DNA from: JAWPMT01 sp965215825
GTDB lineage: Bacteria; Bacteroidota; Bacteroidia; Cytophagales; Cyclobacteriaceae
Length of the DNA stretch: 64,000 nucleotides
Direction: 5' to 3'
Assembly: GCA_965215825.1 (NCBI GenBank)
Contig: CBDCEM010000003.1
Coordinates: 1,240,001-1,304,000, forward strand
Under the pieces are notes generated by a model. The model saw only the letters and a program-made list of their open reading frames with translations. It made no database searches and was not told the origin of the DNA. Below, piece by piece: positions 44,247 to 54,220 of the stretch (positions within the stretch are counted from its first letter, which is position 1; each line of letters opens with the position of its first letter). A program made the translations under genes and the position numbers.

Positions 44247-45323
44247 ATGAAATGGAATGGAAAACTTATTACGCATTTGTCCAGAATCATCTGGATCACT
44301 GTGGTGTGGACCCTCTTTTCAATTTTCCAATTCCTTATTAGTTTCAATTCCTTAAGGGAACTTGGTTTCGATCATCAGGTTGACCTAATGGTGCCATTTA
44401 GAACGAGTTTGGTAACGGGGATATTGGCCGGACTCGTAGGAGGAAGTGGGGTTATCTTTTTGTGGGAAAAGTGGCTGCGTTCTAAACCTTATGGTTGGAC
44501 GCTGAGAAGTATCTTGATTTCTTATACCGTCATTTTTGCCCTTGTTGGTGTTCCTTCTAATGTGGTTTATCAGAGTGGGATTCATGGAGATTCTCTAACT
44601 AGCCCTGAAATTTGGTCTCTTGCAGTTGCACGTCTATTTTCTACAGGAGCACTTATCCCTTATTTCATTTGGCTGATTGTGGTCGCATTAACCATAATTA
44701 CTTTACTGGTTAATGATAAATATGGTCCGGGAGTATTTCGGAAATTCTTGCTCGGTCGCTATTTTGAACCTCGACGGGAAGAAAGGATATTTATGTTTCT
44801 TGACTTACGTTCCTCCACCACTATTGCAGAGCAATTGGGTGAAGAGAGGTATTTTTCATTCCTGAGAGAAGTATTTCAATATGCCACACCTGCTATTCTT
44901 AAACACGATGGAGAGATCTATCAATACGTGGGCGACGAGATTGTCATCAGCTGGGAAATGGAGAAAGGGATTAAAGATGCCAATTGCCTCATGAGCTATT
45001 TTGATATTCAGGAGCAGCTTAATATCCGAAAACAGTATTTCCTGGAGAATTATGGTACACATCCAGTGTTTAAGGCGGGTGTACATCAGGGGTATGTGAT
45101 GGCAGGTGAGATAGGGGTTGTAAAACGAGAAATTGCGTTTTCCGGGGATGTGCTCAACACGACGGCCAGGATACAATCGAAATGCAATGAATTTGGAGTA
45201 GATTTATTATTCTCCAATGAACTCCTTCAACGACTTTCGCCTGGGCATCTAAAACCCAAGGAATTGGGCAATATTGAACTAAGAGGAAAGCAAGAACGCG
45301 TAAAGCTTTTTACTTTACAATAA
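44247..45323 (+). CDS. Membrane class III nucleotide cyclase 1
   Basis: The N-terminal about 170 residues hold four hydrophobic segments, and the C-terminal part is a class III cyclase: FLDLRSSTTIAEQLG (metal Asp), IYQYVGDEIVISW (second Asp) and DVLNTTARIQSK (transition-state Asn and Arg). The usual substrate-specifying positions read Gln and Ala, so ATP or GTP preference cannot be told. It produces cAMP or cGMP on the cytoplasmic side. A paralogue follows after 8 bp. The ATG at 44247 is preferred to a TTG at 44229. Confidence 0.88.
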   Translation: MKWNGKLITHLSRIIWITVVWTLFSIFQFLISFNSLRELGFDHQVDLMVPFRTSLVTGILAGLVGGSGVIFLWEKWLRSKPYGWTLRSILISYTVIFALVGVPSNVVYQSGIHGDSLTSPEIWSLAVARLFSTGALIPYFIWLIVVALTIITLLVNDKYGPGVFRKFLLGRYFEPRREERIFMFLDLRSSTTIAEQLGEERYFSFLREVFQYATPAILKHDGEIYQYVGDEIVISWEMEKGIKDANCLMSYFDIQEQLNIRKQYFLENYGTHPVFKAGVHQGYVMAGEIGVVKREIAFSGDVLNTTARIQSKCNEFGVDLLFSNELLQRLSPGHLKPKELGNIELRGKQERVKLFTLQ

Positions 45324-45331
45324 TTGACCTT

Positions 45332-46429
45332 ATGATGATGAGTCCGAAATTCAAGAGAAACCTGGGACGTATTATTCCTTTTGGAGTGATCTGGTTGGTG
45401 ATGTCGTGGTTTTCTCTGATCAATGATATTTCATTGACTCGCAATCAAAACCTAAATCCGGAGACGGATGTATCGCTGACTTTCTCAGTCTTCATTTTTG
45501 CGAATTTCGCAAGTTTGACGGTTGGGTTACTTGTAGGGACTCTGGAAATGCTGGACTTTCAAAGACGTTTCAGGAAATATTCATTTCTGCGAGGAATCAT
45601 CTACAAATTTTCACTTTACCTGTTGCTCATGTTCTGTCTGGTAATCATTTTTTACCCTATGGCAGCAAGTATTGAATCTGGCCAATCTTTTTTTAGCTTG
45701 GAGGTGTGGCAAAAGATGGGCAGATTTTTGACGAGTTGGACCTTGGTCAATACCATGACGCAATTGATCTTTTCTTTGCTGGTGAGTTTGACTTATGCGG
45801 GCATTAGTGAGCACCTTGGTCATAATTTCCTTAGAAATATGTTTCTCGGGAACTACCATCGACCCAAGGAAGAGCGCCGAATTTTCATGTTTCTGGACAT
45901 GAACCAGTCGACCACTATTGCTGAGAAACTAGGCCACATCCGGTACTTCGATCTGTTGCAGGATTTTTACGACATAATGACAGAACCTATTATCAATCAC
46001 AGGGGAGAAGTATACCAATATGTGGGAGATGAGGTAGTGATTACCTGGAAAGCGAAAGACGGCATCATCAACAACCACGCTATAGCATGCTTTTTTGGTA
46101 TTGAAGATAATCTCCGGATACAAGCCGATAGCTTCAAAAGTAAGTACGGTTTTGTACCAGAATTTAAAGCGGGAATTCATCTGGGGGAAGTAACCACCGG
46201 TGTGATCGGAGCTTTGAAAAAGGAGGTTGTGTTTACAGGAGACGTACTCAATATTGCTGCCAGAATACAGGCCTTGTGTAAACCTTATGAACGCTCTTTA
46301 ATCGTCTCAAATAAATTGATAGATAAATTGAAAAGTGTCTCAGAACTGCAATTGGAACCTTTAGGGAGTACAAACTTGAGAGGTAGGGAGGAAGAGATGG
46401 AGCTAACGGCGATCAGTCGCAAGGGATAA
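45332..46429 (+). CDS. Membrane class III nucleotide cyclase 2
   Basis: Same plan as the preceding gene: four hydrophobic segments, then FLDMNQSTTIAEKLG, VYQYVGDEVVITW and DVLNIAARIQAL. The transition-state Asn and Arg are conserved, and the specificity positions are again non-canonical (Gln and Val). The 8-bp spacing and homology show a local duplication. The two might form a heterodimer at the membrane. Confidence 0.88.
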   Translation: MMMSPKFKRNLGRIIPFGVIWLVMSWFSLINDISLTRNQNLNPETDVSLTFSVFIFANFASLTVGLLVGTLEMLDFQRRFRKYSFLRGIIYKFSLYLLLMFCLVIIFYPMAASIESGQSFFSLEVWQKMGRFLTSWTLVNTMTQLIFSLLVSLTYAGISEHLGHNFLRNMFLGNYHRPKEERRIFMFLDMNQSTTIAEKLGHIRYFDLLQDFYDIMTEPIINHRGEVYQYVGDEVVITWKAKDGIINNHAIACFFGIEDNLRIQADSFKSKYGFVPEFKAGIHLGEVTTGVIGALKKEVVFTGDVLNIAARIQALCKPYERSLIVSNKLIDKLKSVSELQLEPLGSTNLRGREEEMELTAISRKG

Positions 46430-46430
46430 A

Positions 46431-46485
46431 AAAGGCCAGGCCACGACGGGCCTGGCTCGGCAACTCACTCCTCGTTGCCTGGCGG
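46431..46485 (+). terminator. Two adjacent hairpins after the cyclase pair
   Basis: GCCAGGCC (46435-46442) pairs perfectly with GGCCTGGC (46449-46456), and GGCAAC (46459) pairs with GTTGCC (46474). They follow the second cyclase stop within a few bases. No long U run follows on the plus strand, so termination is likely but not certain. Confidence 0.55.
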
Positions 46486-46520
46486 CATTAAAGTGTCGTG
46501 ATTACTTTACTCAATATGTT

Positions 46521-47531
46521 TCACATGGAATAGAGCTTAACTTCTCCGCTATCAAGGCCTATTGCCAATTTGGTGCCATCCATGGAAATGTCCATCGACC
46601 AGACTAATTGGTCGAATGATAACCTTTTCAATTCCGAACCTTCTTTAATATCATAGAAGTATACATTTTGACGAGTAGCAACAAGGACAAGTGAAGGATC
46701 TGTTGTATGGAATTTTATGACTCTACAATCGCCCTCTAGTTTATCGGATAGTAACTCTTGCCCGGAACTGATCTTTTTGATCTTAAAGTTCCCCTGATTG
46801 TCACCAGCAGCCACAAAAACTTCATTTCCCTCTGTCCCTCGGATGTAGGGATTAAGTCTCATGGCGATTACCGGAAAATCGAACTCCATTACCAGTTCTG
46901 GTGTTTCATTCCCTTTATTCTTGACTACTCTTCCATCCTTTCCTGAACTATAGATATTTCCATAAGGCCCATAAGCCACCGAATAGGCTTTACCCGTGTG
47001 ATGGGGCCAACCTGTTTGAGTTTCCATTTTGCTTTCTGAGAAATTGTATGCGAAGACTTTGCCTTCCGGACCACCCCAGGCAACTATGGATTGTGTAGCT
47101 CCGAAGAAATCTATACCGCCTCGTCCTCCGTCGAATGGAGAAAGACTTCCCAGGGATTCACCACTGGCCCAATTTAACAAGACCACTTTTCCGCCGACCC
47201 ATTTGCTTTGGGCAGACATCAATATCGGCTGACTGCTTGGCAGATTTGTTGCAGCATTAGGTTCAAACTCAGGACCTTCAGCTACCCAGGAAAGACTGCC
47301 ATCAGCTAAATTGTAGGTGCTGATTTTCTTGTCCAGTCCTCCCAATGCCAGCTGCTCTCCCGAAGGACTGAATTTTAACATTAAAATACGTTTCTCGGAT
47401 TTGATGTTATGACTGTTAATCTCGCTGATGCTATTTATATCAACTTCCTTTAGATTTTGATGTTGACCTTCACATAGGAAGGCCAACATCAAGAAAACAA
47501 TCAGGAATCCGTACGAGCCTTTCATCTTCAT
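46521..47531 (-). CDS. WD40-like repeat secreted protein
   Basis: A signal peptide (FLIVFLMLAFLCEGQ) is followed by WD40-type repeats (ILMLKFSPSGEQLALGGLDKKISTY, AYSVAYGPYGNIYSSGKDGRVV, LVWSMDISMDGTKLAIGLDSGEVKLY), predicted to form a beta-propeller. Such proteins bind partners. It is 12 bp downstream of the 555-aa gene on the same strand, so the two may be an operon. Confidence 0.82.
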   Translation of the reverse strand: MKMKGSYGFLIVFLMLAFLCEGQHQNLKEVDINSISEINSHNIKSEKRILMLKFSPSGEQLALGGLDKKISTYNLADGSLSWVAEGPEFEPNAATNLPSSQPILMSAQSKWVGGKVVLLNWASGESLGSLSPFDGGRGGIDFFGATQSIVAWGGPEGKVFAYNFSESKMETQTGWPHHTGKAYSVAYGPYGNIYSSGKDGRVVKNKGNETPELVMEFDFPVIAMRLNPYIRGTEGNEVFVAAGDNQGNFKIKKISSGQELLSDKLEGDCRVIKFHTTDPSLVLVATRQNVYFYDIKEGSELKRLSFDQLVWSMDISMDGTKLAIGLDSGEVKLYSM

Positions 47532-47543
47532 GCTGTAAAGAGT

Positions 47544-49211
47544 CTAGAGTGTAGTTGGGTCAAATTTGCCCATCCAGAGTTGACGACCTTTATCGCCGCC
47601 AAACCCAAGAAAGATCATTTTCTTACCACCGTCTACCTGAATGTAGGGTGTGTTTGGGAAAATATTAAATTCCCCATTTCCAAATACCCGGAAGTCGTCA
47701 AGGTTTCCACTCTCGATATCCATTTGACCTCCTTTGTACTGGATCAAGGGTATGGTAATTGTGCTTGTGGTTTCTTTTACAACATTGCCAGGTAAGTAGC
47801 TCCAGGAAGACCAGGATCGTGAATAGACATCATTAAGAGCAGAAAGGAACCAGTAAAACTTACCATTGGACCCTTCGAAAATGGTGCCCTCCGTTGGGAC
47901 ATTGGTTGCGGCATTCTTTTGGTCATTTTTAATGCCATAGAGCCTTTTGAACGTGCCGTCAGGACCAAAATGGAACAGGAAAAGGTCTTTGTAAGTGGGG
48001 CCTGCTTTCGTTCCCAGGTTCAAATAATCCTGGGCTGTAATGAATAAGTCACCGGTAGACGTCACTCGCATGTCAGTAAATACCACGCTTTTCCCAGAGT
48101 ATTCTGATGGTTTCTTTTGACTGGCGGGTTTTTCATTTTTGGAATTGATCTCATCCAACCCTGGAGCGCTTATGAAATCCACCTTACCATTGGATATCTT
48201 AAGAATTTGAAACAAGTCTTGCTTACCGGATCCAATCACCGCTGTGAACTTTTGATGCTTTTCTCCAACATCTTTGGATTCACCAACACCATAGATATAG
48301 ACAGATCCATCTTTTTCCTGTGCACCCAGAATCATCCAGTTCAGTGCCTTCGTGTCAAAATTGAGCTTTTCCTTCACTTCCCCTTCCGGTGAGATTCGGA
48401 CGTAGGTCCAATTCGAAACATTGGGATCGGCGTTGATTTTTGGCTTGTAAACCCCTTTACCACCTGCTGCTGCGAAGATCATAACAAAATCAGAAGCCAC
48501 TGCCTCATCGGCTGAAGGTAGTGGGGCTGCAAACATTTGTCTTTGTACATACCCAACTTCAATATCTGCTTCGCTTACCTTCTCTAGATTGGCATTGACA
48601 CGTAGGACCTTATAGGTTTTTACCTGAAAGAACTTATCAGGCTGCCCCGCTATAGCAACAACTTCACCGGTTTCAGGATTATCGTAATGAGCAGCATAGG
48701 TCATTTTTCGTTTGTCCGTTTCTGTAAATTTTACCTTGTCTAGCTTTTTGACTTTCTTTTTGTACACACCGGTAAACCAGTTGTATTTGTAACTCGTTTC
48801 CAGCTTTTGGAATTCAAGCCTGCCGGCTCTGTTGGGGCCTGCGGTCACTCCTTGTATGGTGTATTCGTCACCACGATAGCTAGGCGTATATTCAGACTTT
48901 TCCCCTTTTTCTGCGCGTTCAAGGGAGATGTTTTCAGTTTCCTCCTTCACAAAATTGAGATCATAGTCAAATGTTAGCTTATCAACCTGAATGGATTTGT
49001 CTTTTGTATTGGTCGTGTAGATCACCTGAAACTGTTGAGAAGCGTCATCATAAATGACCTGGGATGGCTGTCCATGATTGCGTGAATTCACTTTCCTTTG
49101 GTCAAGGTCATGAACATTTTCTTTGGATAAAAGCTGAGCACTTAAGCTCGTGGCGAAAAGCCCGATCATCATTGTGAGCAGGGCTGATTTCAAATGGTGT
49201 TGATTACTCAT
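47544..49211 (-). CDS. Hypothetical secreted beta-rich protein, 555 aa
   Basis: A signal peptide (SALLTMMIGLFATSLSAQ) is visible and the rest is rich in strands with repeated YxVI/FxxxxxxxG patterns, suggesting a propeller-like fold; no family was recognised. It shares an operon with the WD40-like gene 12 bp further on. Function unknown. Confidence 0.7.
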   Translation of the reverse strand: MSNQHHLKSALLTMMIGLFATSLSAQLLSKENVHDLDQRKVNSRNHGQPSQVIYDDASQQFQVIYTTNTKDKSIQVDKLTFDYDLNFVKEETENISLERAEKGEKSEYTPSYRGDEYTIQGVTAGPNRAGRLEFQKLETSYKYNWFTGVYKKKVKKLDKVKFTETDKRKMTYAAHYDNPETGEVVAIAGQPDKFFQVKTYKVLRVNANLEKVSEADIEVGYVQRQMFAAPLPSADEAVASDFVMIFAAAGGKGVYKPKINADPNVSNWTYVRISPEGEVKEKLNFDTKALNWMILGAQEKDGSVYIYGVGESKDVGEKHQKFTAVIGSGKQDLFQILKISNGKVDFISAPGLDEINSKNEKPASQKKPSEYSGKSVVFTDMRVTSTGDLFITAQDYLNLGTKAGPTYKDLFLFHFGPDGTFKRLYGIKNDQKNAATNVPTEGTIFEGSNGKFYWFLSALNDVYSRSWSSWSYLPGNVVKETTSTITIPLIQYKGGQMDIESGNLDDFRVFGNGEFNIFPNTPYIQVDGGKKMIFLGFGGDKGRQLWMGKFDPTTL

Positions 49212-49240
49212 GTACTTAGTGGTTAGCGGTTAAATAAGTA

Positions 49241-49450
49241 TTACTCTTGATGACTGGATTTCTTTTCCAGTGCGAACTTGACCAGACCAACTACCGTTTT
49301 TACACCAGTTTTGGCGTAGATACTTTTTCGGTGTGTTTCAACAGTGCGTTGACTGATTCCCAATTCAATGGCGATGGCGGCGCTTGATTTTTCATCGAGG
49401 ATCATATCCAGAATTTGGGACTCTCTTGGTGTGAAGGGTATGCTCATCAA
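49241..49450 (-). CDS. Solo LuxR-type HTH regulator, 69 aa
   Basis: The whole protein is a LuxR/GerE helix-turn-helix: TPRESQILDMILDEKSSAAIAIELGISQRTVETHRKSIYAKTGVK. It has no receiver or ligand domain, so it is a stand-alone DNA-binding module or a degraded response regulator. It lies upstream of the 555-aa gene on the same strand and about 180 bp from a divergent sensor kinase gene, whose partner regulator has a similar HTH. Confidence 0.85.
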   Translation of the reverse strand: MMSIPFTPRESQILDMILDEKSSAAIAIELGISQRTVETHRKSIYAKTGVKTVVGLVKFALEKKSSHQE

Positions 49451-49628
49451 TGTTCAATTTTGCCGTTGACGTTTGATCTTTCTCCGAAATTCCGTTAAGG
49501 GAATACTCGGACGTAGGGTAAAGGAGTAGTTTACTTGGCTGTTTGTCAATACTTTAGCTGTACGGTGGATTGAAAATACGGGAAACTACGTAGGGAAATC
49601 TTTGCCAGATATCTGATATATTAGAAAG

Positions 49629-51503
49629 GTGAAAACCTGTATACTGATTTCACTTATGATATTGCTGAGCATTTACGCCACTGCCAGCGACTATTCCGAG
49701 GACGAGTATGTTCATGTCCTTGATAGTGGTTTTGATCATCTTTCTCTAAATCGACGTTACCTGTGGGGTGGTAGACTAGATACTTTATCGCTTAAAAAGG
49801 CCATTAGTAATCCCGATCTTTTTGAATCAATCAACCAGGAGCGATTACATCTTGGAAATTTCAATGATGTGGGTTGGATCAAATTCCATGTATCCAATCA
49901 ATCAGAATTTCAACAATTCCTACTGGAGTTTGACGAAACTTATCTGGATACATTGAAAGTATACCTGGTCAAGGAAGGTGAAGTGATCAAGGAGTATGCG
50001 CCATTAGGATTGCAGTTTCCTCAAAATAGAACCCGCGAGTACTTATCAGTCAATCCTTCTTATCTTATTCCGATTGATTTGATGCGGGGAGATACGATAA
50101 GTATTTATTTGCATTGTACGATCAATAAGGGGACACTTCAAGTTGGAAATGATCTTTGGACCTCTACGTCCTATAAGAGCCGAAGAAAAGAGATTCGGTT
50201 TGAGACCACCTATTTGTTGCTGCTCATAGGATTTTCATCGCTTGTCATTCTTGTGGCGCTTGTTTTTTTCGTTTTCACCAGAGACAAGATCCAACTCTAC
50301 TATGTAGGGTTTATCCTGGCCAATGTAGGTAACATCGTCTTAATGGCAGATTTCGTTTCAGCGAAATTTTTTGAGAAATACCTCTTTTTTGGGGTGAACT
50401 ACACAGATGCCTTTGGATTGGCCCAGATTTTCTTTGGCTTACAGTACGTCATCCACTTTTTACATGTGAAAGAGAAAGCTCCCATGATGTATAAAGTCAT
50501 GAAGGTACTGGTATGGGCGACGGCAATCAACGCAATCTTAACGATCTTTTTGGGTCAATATGAATGGGTAGAAGTACTGGTTTTCAATCTGCTCACAATG
50601 AAGCTGGTGTTGTCCATGCTGTGTTGCATTGTGGTAGCTTTTTGCCTGTCTGCGAAAGGCGACATGATGGCCCGATACTTTGTTGTGGCGTATTTACCAC
50701 TACTATATTTCGTGGGTCACTACTTTGCTCTGATTTGGGAACTTACGGATAAGGAGAGGGTGCTGTCCTACGAGTCGTTCATCTTTTTTGAAATTTTTGT
50801 GTTGACCCTGGCCATGGCACACCGATATTATCTAATCGGTAAGAAAAATATCGAATATCAAAAAACGATCAATAGCCAGCAAAAAGATCAAATACGCCAC
50901 ATCATCACAGCACAGGAAAAGGAGCGTGGGCGTATTGCAAAAGAGCTGCACGATGGTGTTGTTCAGGAAATTGGAAGTGTGATTCTTGGAATTCGGCATG
51001 GACAGAATCAGGGTGAATTACTCAATACCTTAGAAAACTCGAGTAGAGATCTTCGGACACTTTCTCATAGCATGATGCCCAAAACTTTGCATGAGCTTGG
51101 ATTAGTAGCGGCCTCCAGGCAGATGCTTGCAAACACGATTCAGTATACCGGAATCGAGCACACTTTTGAAACCTTCAACTTTGAGCAAAGGGCTAATGAA
51201 ATTATCGAGATCACCTTATATCGGATCTTACAAGAGCTGGTCAATAACCTTATTAAACATAGCCAGGCCTCCTATGTATCTGTGCAGTTTTTCATGATCG
51301 ACGAATCCATCATGTTGGTTTTTTCGGACGATGGTATTGGGATGGAGGTGGATAATACAAATGAGGGTATGGGCCTTCGAAATATTCATAGTCGATTAGA
51401 AATGGTAGCAGGAAATTTATCAATTGAGCCCAATGAGCCGAAGGGTTTAACGTTTAACATTAGGGTCCCCTTTGTTCCACTACAAAAGCCAGTTGCCCAA
51501 TGA
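49629..51503 (+). CDS. 7TMR-DISM sensor histidine kinase (HisKA_3 type)
   Basis: An extracytoplasmic 7TMR-DISM domain (about residues 30-180), seven transmembrane helices (about 195-405) and a NarX-type kinase follow in order. The phosphorylated His441 is in KELHDGVVQE, and the ATP-binding N box is QELVNNLIKHS with the G box SDDGIGM. The start is a GTG at 49629. It overlaps the response regulator gene by 4 bp (ATGA), so the pair is translated together. The ligand, probably a carbohydrate-like or small molecule, is not predictable. Confidence 0.93.
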   Translation: MKTCILISLMILLSIYATASDYSEDEYVHVLDSGFDHLSLNRRYLWGGRLDTLSLKKAISNPDLFESINQERLHLGNFNDVGWIKFHVSNQSEFQQFLLEFDETYLDTLKVYLVKEGEVIKEYAPLGLQFPQNRTREYLSVNPSYLIPIDLMRGDTISIYLHCTINKGTLQVGNDLWTSTSYKSRRKEIRFETTYLLLLIGFSSLVILVALVFFVFTRDKIQLYYVGFILANVGNIVLMADFVSAKFFEKYLFFGVNYTDAFGLAQIFFGLQYVIHFLHVKEKAPMMYKVMKVLVWATAINAILTIFLGQYEWVEVLVFNLLTMKLVLSMLCCIVVAFCLSAKGDMMARYFVVAYLPLLYFVGHYFALIWELTDKERVLSYESFIFFEIFVLTLAMAHRYYLIGKKNIEYQKTINSQQKDQIRHIITAQEKERGRIAKELHDGVVQEIGSVILGIRHGQNQGELLNTLENSSRDLRTLSHSMMPKTLHELGLVAASRQMLANTIQYTGIEHTFETFNFEQRANEIIEITLYRILQELVNNLIKHSQASYVSVQFFMIDESIMLVFSDDGIGMEVDNTNEGMGLRNIHSRLEMVAGNLSIEPNEPKGLTFNIRVPFVPLQKPVAQ

Positions 51504-52147
51504 AAATTATTATTGCCGATGATCACCCTGTAATCGCTGAAGGGATTTCCGCGAATCTGAATAGCATGGATCAAACGGAAATCGTTTTTATGGCTAAAAA
51601 TGGCCTTGAGGTACTCAGTTTTCTGGAAAGCAACAAGGCGGATCTGGTCCTGATGGATCTTGAGATGCCGGAGATGAACGGGTTGGATTGTGCTCGGAAA
51701 ATGCGTGTGGAATTTCCTGATGTGCGAATCATTATCCTTAGTATGTACGAGGAACCAGAGTTGGTGACGCAGTTCAAAGCATTGGGGATTAAAGGTTATT
51801 TGCTTAAAACTGCACCGATGGAACAGGTTCAGGAAGCGATCCGGGTTGTTATTGGTGGCGGCTTGTTCTATGCTGAGGAGATCACGAGTAAAGTAGGTAA
51901 GGAAACGTTTAGTAATGTTAGCCCGGTTCCTTCTTTTCAAACTTCCACTTTAGCTAGCAGACTATCCAAAAGAGAGCTTGAAATCATTCCCCTCTTTTCA
52001 AAAGGATATACAAACGCACAAATTGCTGACATGCTTTTTTTGAGTGCCAGGACTGTTGAAACACACCGTTCCAATATCTTCAAGAAGACCAAAACGAAAA
52101 ATATTGCTGAATTGATTCGGTTTGCTTTTAAGAACGGATTGATATAG
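51500..52147 (+). CDS. NarL/FixJ-type response regulator
   Basis: Receiver domain with phosphoacceptor Asp53 in LVLMDLEMPEMNGL, switch region IIILSMYEE and conserved Lys in GYLLKTAP. The C-terminal LuxR HTH is LSKRELEIIPLFSKGYTNAQIADMLFLSARTVETHRSNIFKK. It pairs with the preceding HisKA_3 kinase by a 4-bp overlap. Targets unknown; the solo LuxR gene nearby is a candidate interactor. Confidence 0.95.
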   Translation: MKIIIADDHPVIAEGISANLNSMDQTEIVFMAKNGLEVLSFLESNKADLVLMDLEMPEMNGLDCARKMRVEFPDVRIIILSMYEEPELVTQFKALGIKGYLLKTAPMEQVQEAIRVVIGGGLFYAEEITSKVGKETFSNVSPVPSFQTSTLASRLSKRELEIIPLFSKGYTNAQIADMLFLSARTVETHRSNIFKKTKTKNIAELIRFAFKNGLI

Positions 52148-52171
52148 TCATCAGCAAGCCTGGGAGAACTC

Positions 52172-54220
52172 CTATAATTTGATCATCATTTGTAGGGTCA
52201 CTTCGGAGCGTGTATTCCCTTCGATAAGATTCAGGCCACCTCCAATTTCACCAGAAATAATTGTCTCAGCATCCTGAAAGCGAGTTTGTGCATATCGAGC
52301 CCAGAAAGTCAATTTACGATTAGGTTTGAATTGAACCAGTAAATATCGTCGGGTCCCCAATCCTGAAATAGAGCGATTAGAGAAGGCATAAAGCACGTTA
52401 CGCTCATAGAAATATTGACGATTTTCAAAATCATCGGTATCGACTATGGCTATTCGCCCACTCAGCTTGATTTTCCAAAAAGCATAATTGACATCCTGCA
52501 GAATTGCGAATCCCCGAGTAGTATTTCCCGTAAGCAAGAAGTCTGAGAATTGTACCCTGGACTTCACGGAGAAGCTACGATTCACTTTGAATGATGCATC
52601 TATCAATCCGTTTCTTTTGCGGGTTCCTTGCAATTGATTCAAATTGCTACCTTCAGGTTGGATGGTTCGTTCTTTGTTTTCTTGCCGAAACTGTACGAAC
52701 ATCGTAATGTTCCTGGTAGGGCGAAAAGTATATCTGCCAAGGTATTCAAACCCATCAGATGGAGCTTCAGTACGGAAACGTAGCCACGGGAATTTGAATT
52801 TGTCATAGTATAGGGCGATCTCGTGCTTCTTATTGGGTTTGACCTTCAATCCCCAGTAGGTCCCCACCTCATTGATGATGCGTGAACTTTCGCCAAAAGC
52901 ATTGCCATAGAAACTGTGAAAATCTCTGGCATAATTTCGGTGTACCAGGCTAAAGTCCACGATTGACGTTAACGATGCCTGCAATCCGGTAACTGCACCA
53001 ATCCCACCACTGGATGATCTGGCCACTTCTCCAAAAAACGTGAAGTTCTGCCAGTATCCGTCGAAGTAGGCACTTGCAATAAGGTTATTTTTCCCGGTAA
53101 ATTCAAATTGGTTGTAGTTATTTGGTCTTCTTTGAATGGGTTGACTGAACTGGGAGAATAGGGAGGTGGCACCTGCTGTAAATCGCTTGTTGACTTGATA
53201 TTGAATGGCAGCACCGAGAGATTGTTCTTTGATGGAATTTCTGCTGCCAAGTTCCGAGCTGGTTCGATGAAATCCTGTGGTCTGGATCGAGTTAACAAAT
53301 TCATCAAAATCAGAGTATGTGGTATCTGAGAGGATGTTGGCATCTTGTCCCAGGTTGGAATATAATAGATCAACTTTAAGTTTGTTGAAGGACTTAGACA
53401 ATCCTAAGCCTCTAAAGAAACCACTTTCCAGGGCAGAAGTATAAGGTTTGAGTCCGGTCGTGCTTCGTCGGGTGGTCTGGACAGTTTCGCTACCTTTTCC
53501 AGGACTAAATCCAGCTCCATATACAAGACCTTGCCCAAATTGACTTTGGAAGTCACCAAAGATGACCTTATCAAATCCTGCTTTGTTTTCAAGCATGGCA
53601 TGACCTGAATAGTAGTCAAATCCTTTTCTGTTATTATCAAAATTGAGTCCTTCGCCCGCATCCTTTTCAAATGTAAATCCAAAGCTGTAATCACCCTTGT
53701 GACTAACCCTGAACCTGCCGTAGAGTTGATTGGCGTCACCGTTGAACAGGCCTTCATCGAATCCCGCTGCCCTTTCCAAAACACGTGTATTTCGTAATAA
53801 GAAATACTTATTGGGTTCTGTTCGGATCTTTTCCCATAAGGGGCGTCCATCATCTATTTCTTGTACGGACACAAACGGCAGGATATTTCGTATCGTCAAT
53901 AGGTCAATGGAAGGAATGGTTTGCAATTCATAAATGCTGATCAACCTGCCATTGCTCTCAATATGCGTCAATAAGTCGTTGATTTGAAGGGGGCTAAAGA
54001 GATATAAACCTTCCAGGTCCGCACGCGAAGCGCGATTCAGATTGACAGGATTGGTATAAAGCTGTAACAATGATTCATATAGGTCATCGTATTGGATATC
54101 TTCATCCTGGAATTGAAAGAGCCGCTCGACGAATGATTCCAGATCTATTTCATTGGAATCCTGCGCCAAGCCGGGCAGGGCCAAAATGAGTAGAATTAGA
54201 ATCTTCGCCAGCCTATTCAC
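52172..54220 (-). CDS. HhH-domain outer membrane beta-barrel-like protein
   Basis: A signal peptide (LAKILILLILALPGLAQ) and an N-terminal helix-hairpin-helix segment (NLNRASRADLEGLYLFSPLQINDLLTHI, repeated as IYELQTIPSIDLLTIRNILPF) precede about 500 residues of alternating strands, ending in aromatic strands (EVTLQMMIKL) as in barrels. Proteins of this ComEA-like-plus-barrel layout are frequent in Bacteroidota and unexplained. The upstream gene, a PorV-like barrel, overlaps by 8 bp. Confidence 0.72.
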   Translation of the reverse strand: MNRLAKILILLILALPGLAQDSNEIDLESFVERLFQFQDEDIQYDDLYESLLQLYTNPVNLNRASRADLEGLYLFSPLQINDLLTHIESNGRLISIYELQTIPSIDLLTIRNILPFVSVQEIDDGRPLWEKIRTEPNKYFLLRNTRVLERAAGFDEGLFNGDANQLYGRFRVSHKGDYSFGFTFEKDAGEGLNFDNNRKGFDYYSGHAMLENKAGFDKVIFGDFQSQFGQGLVYGAGFSPGKGSETVQTTRRSTTGLKPYTSALESGFFRGLGLSKSFNKLKVDLLYSNLGQDANILSDTTYSDFDEFVNSIQTTGFHRTSSELGSRNSIKEQSLGAAIQYQVNKRFTAGATSLFSQFSQPIQRRPNNYNQFEFTGKNNLIASAYFDGYWQNFTFFGEVARSSSGGIGAVTGLQASLTSIVDFSLVHRNYARDFHSFYGNAFGESSRIINEVGTYWGLKVKPNKKHEIALYYDKFKFPWLRFRTEAPSDGFEYLGRYTFRPTRNITMFVQFRQENKERTIQPEGSNLNQLQGTRKRNGLIDASFKVNRSFSVKSRVQFSDFLLTGNTTRGFAILQDVNYAFWKIKLSGRIAIVDTDDFENRQYFYERNVLYAFSNRSISGLGTRRYLLVQFKPNRKLTFWARYAQTRFQDAETIISGEIGGGLNLIEGNTRSEVTLQMMIKL

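Noticed and set aside
52969..53853. Minus-strand frames of 134 and 149 codons inside the HhH-barrel gene
   Set aside because: They are out of frame with the long supported gene on the same strand.
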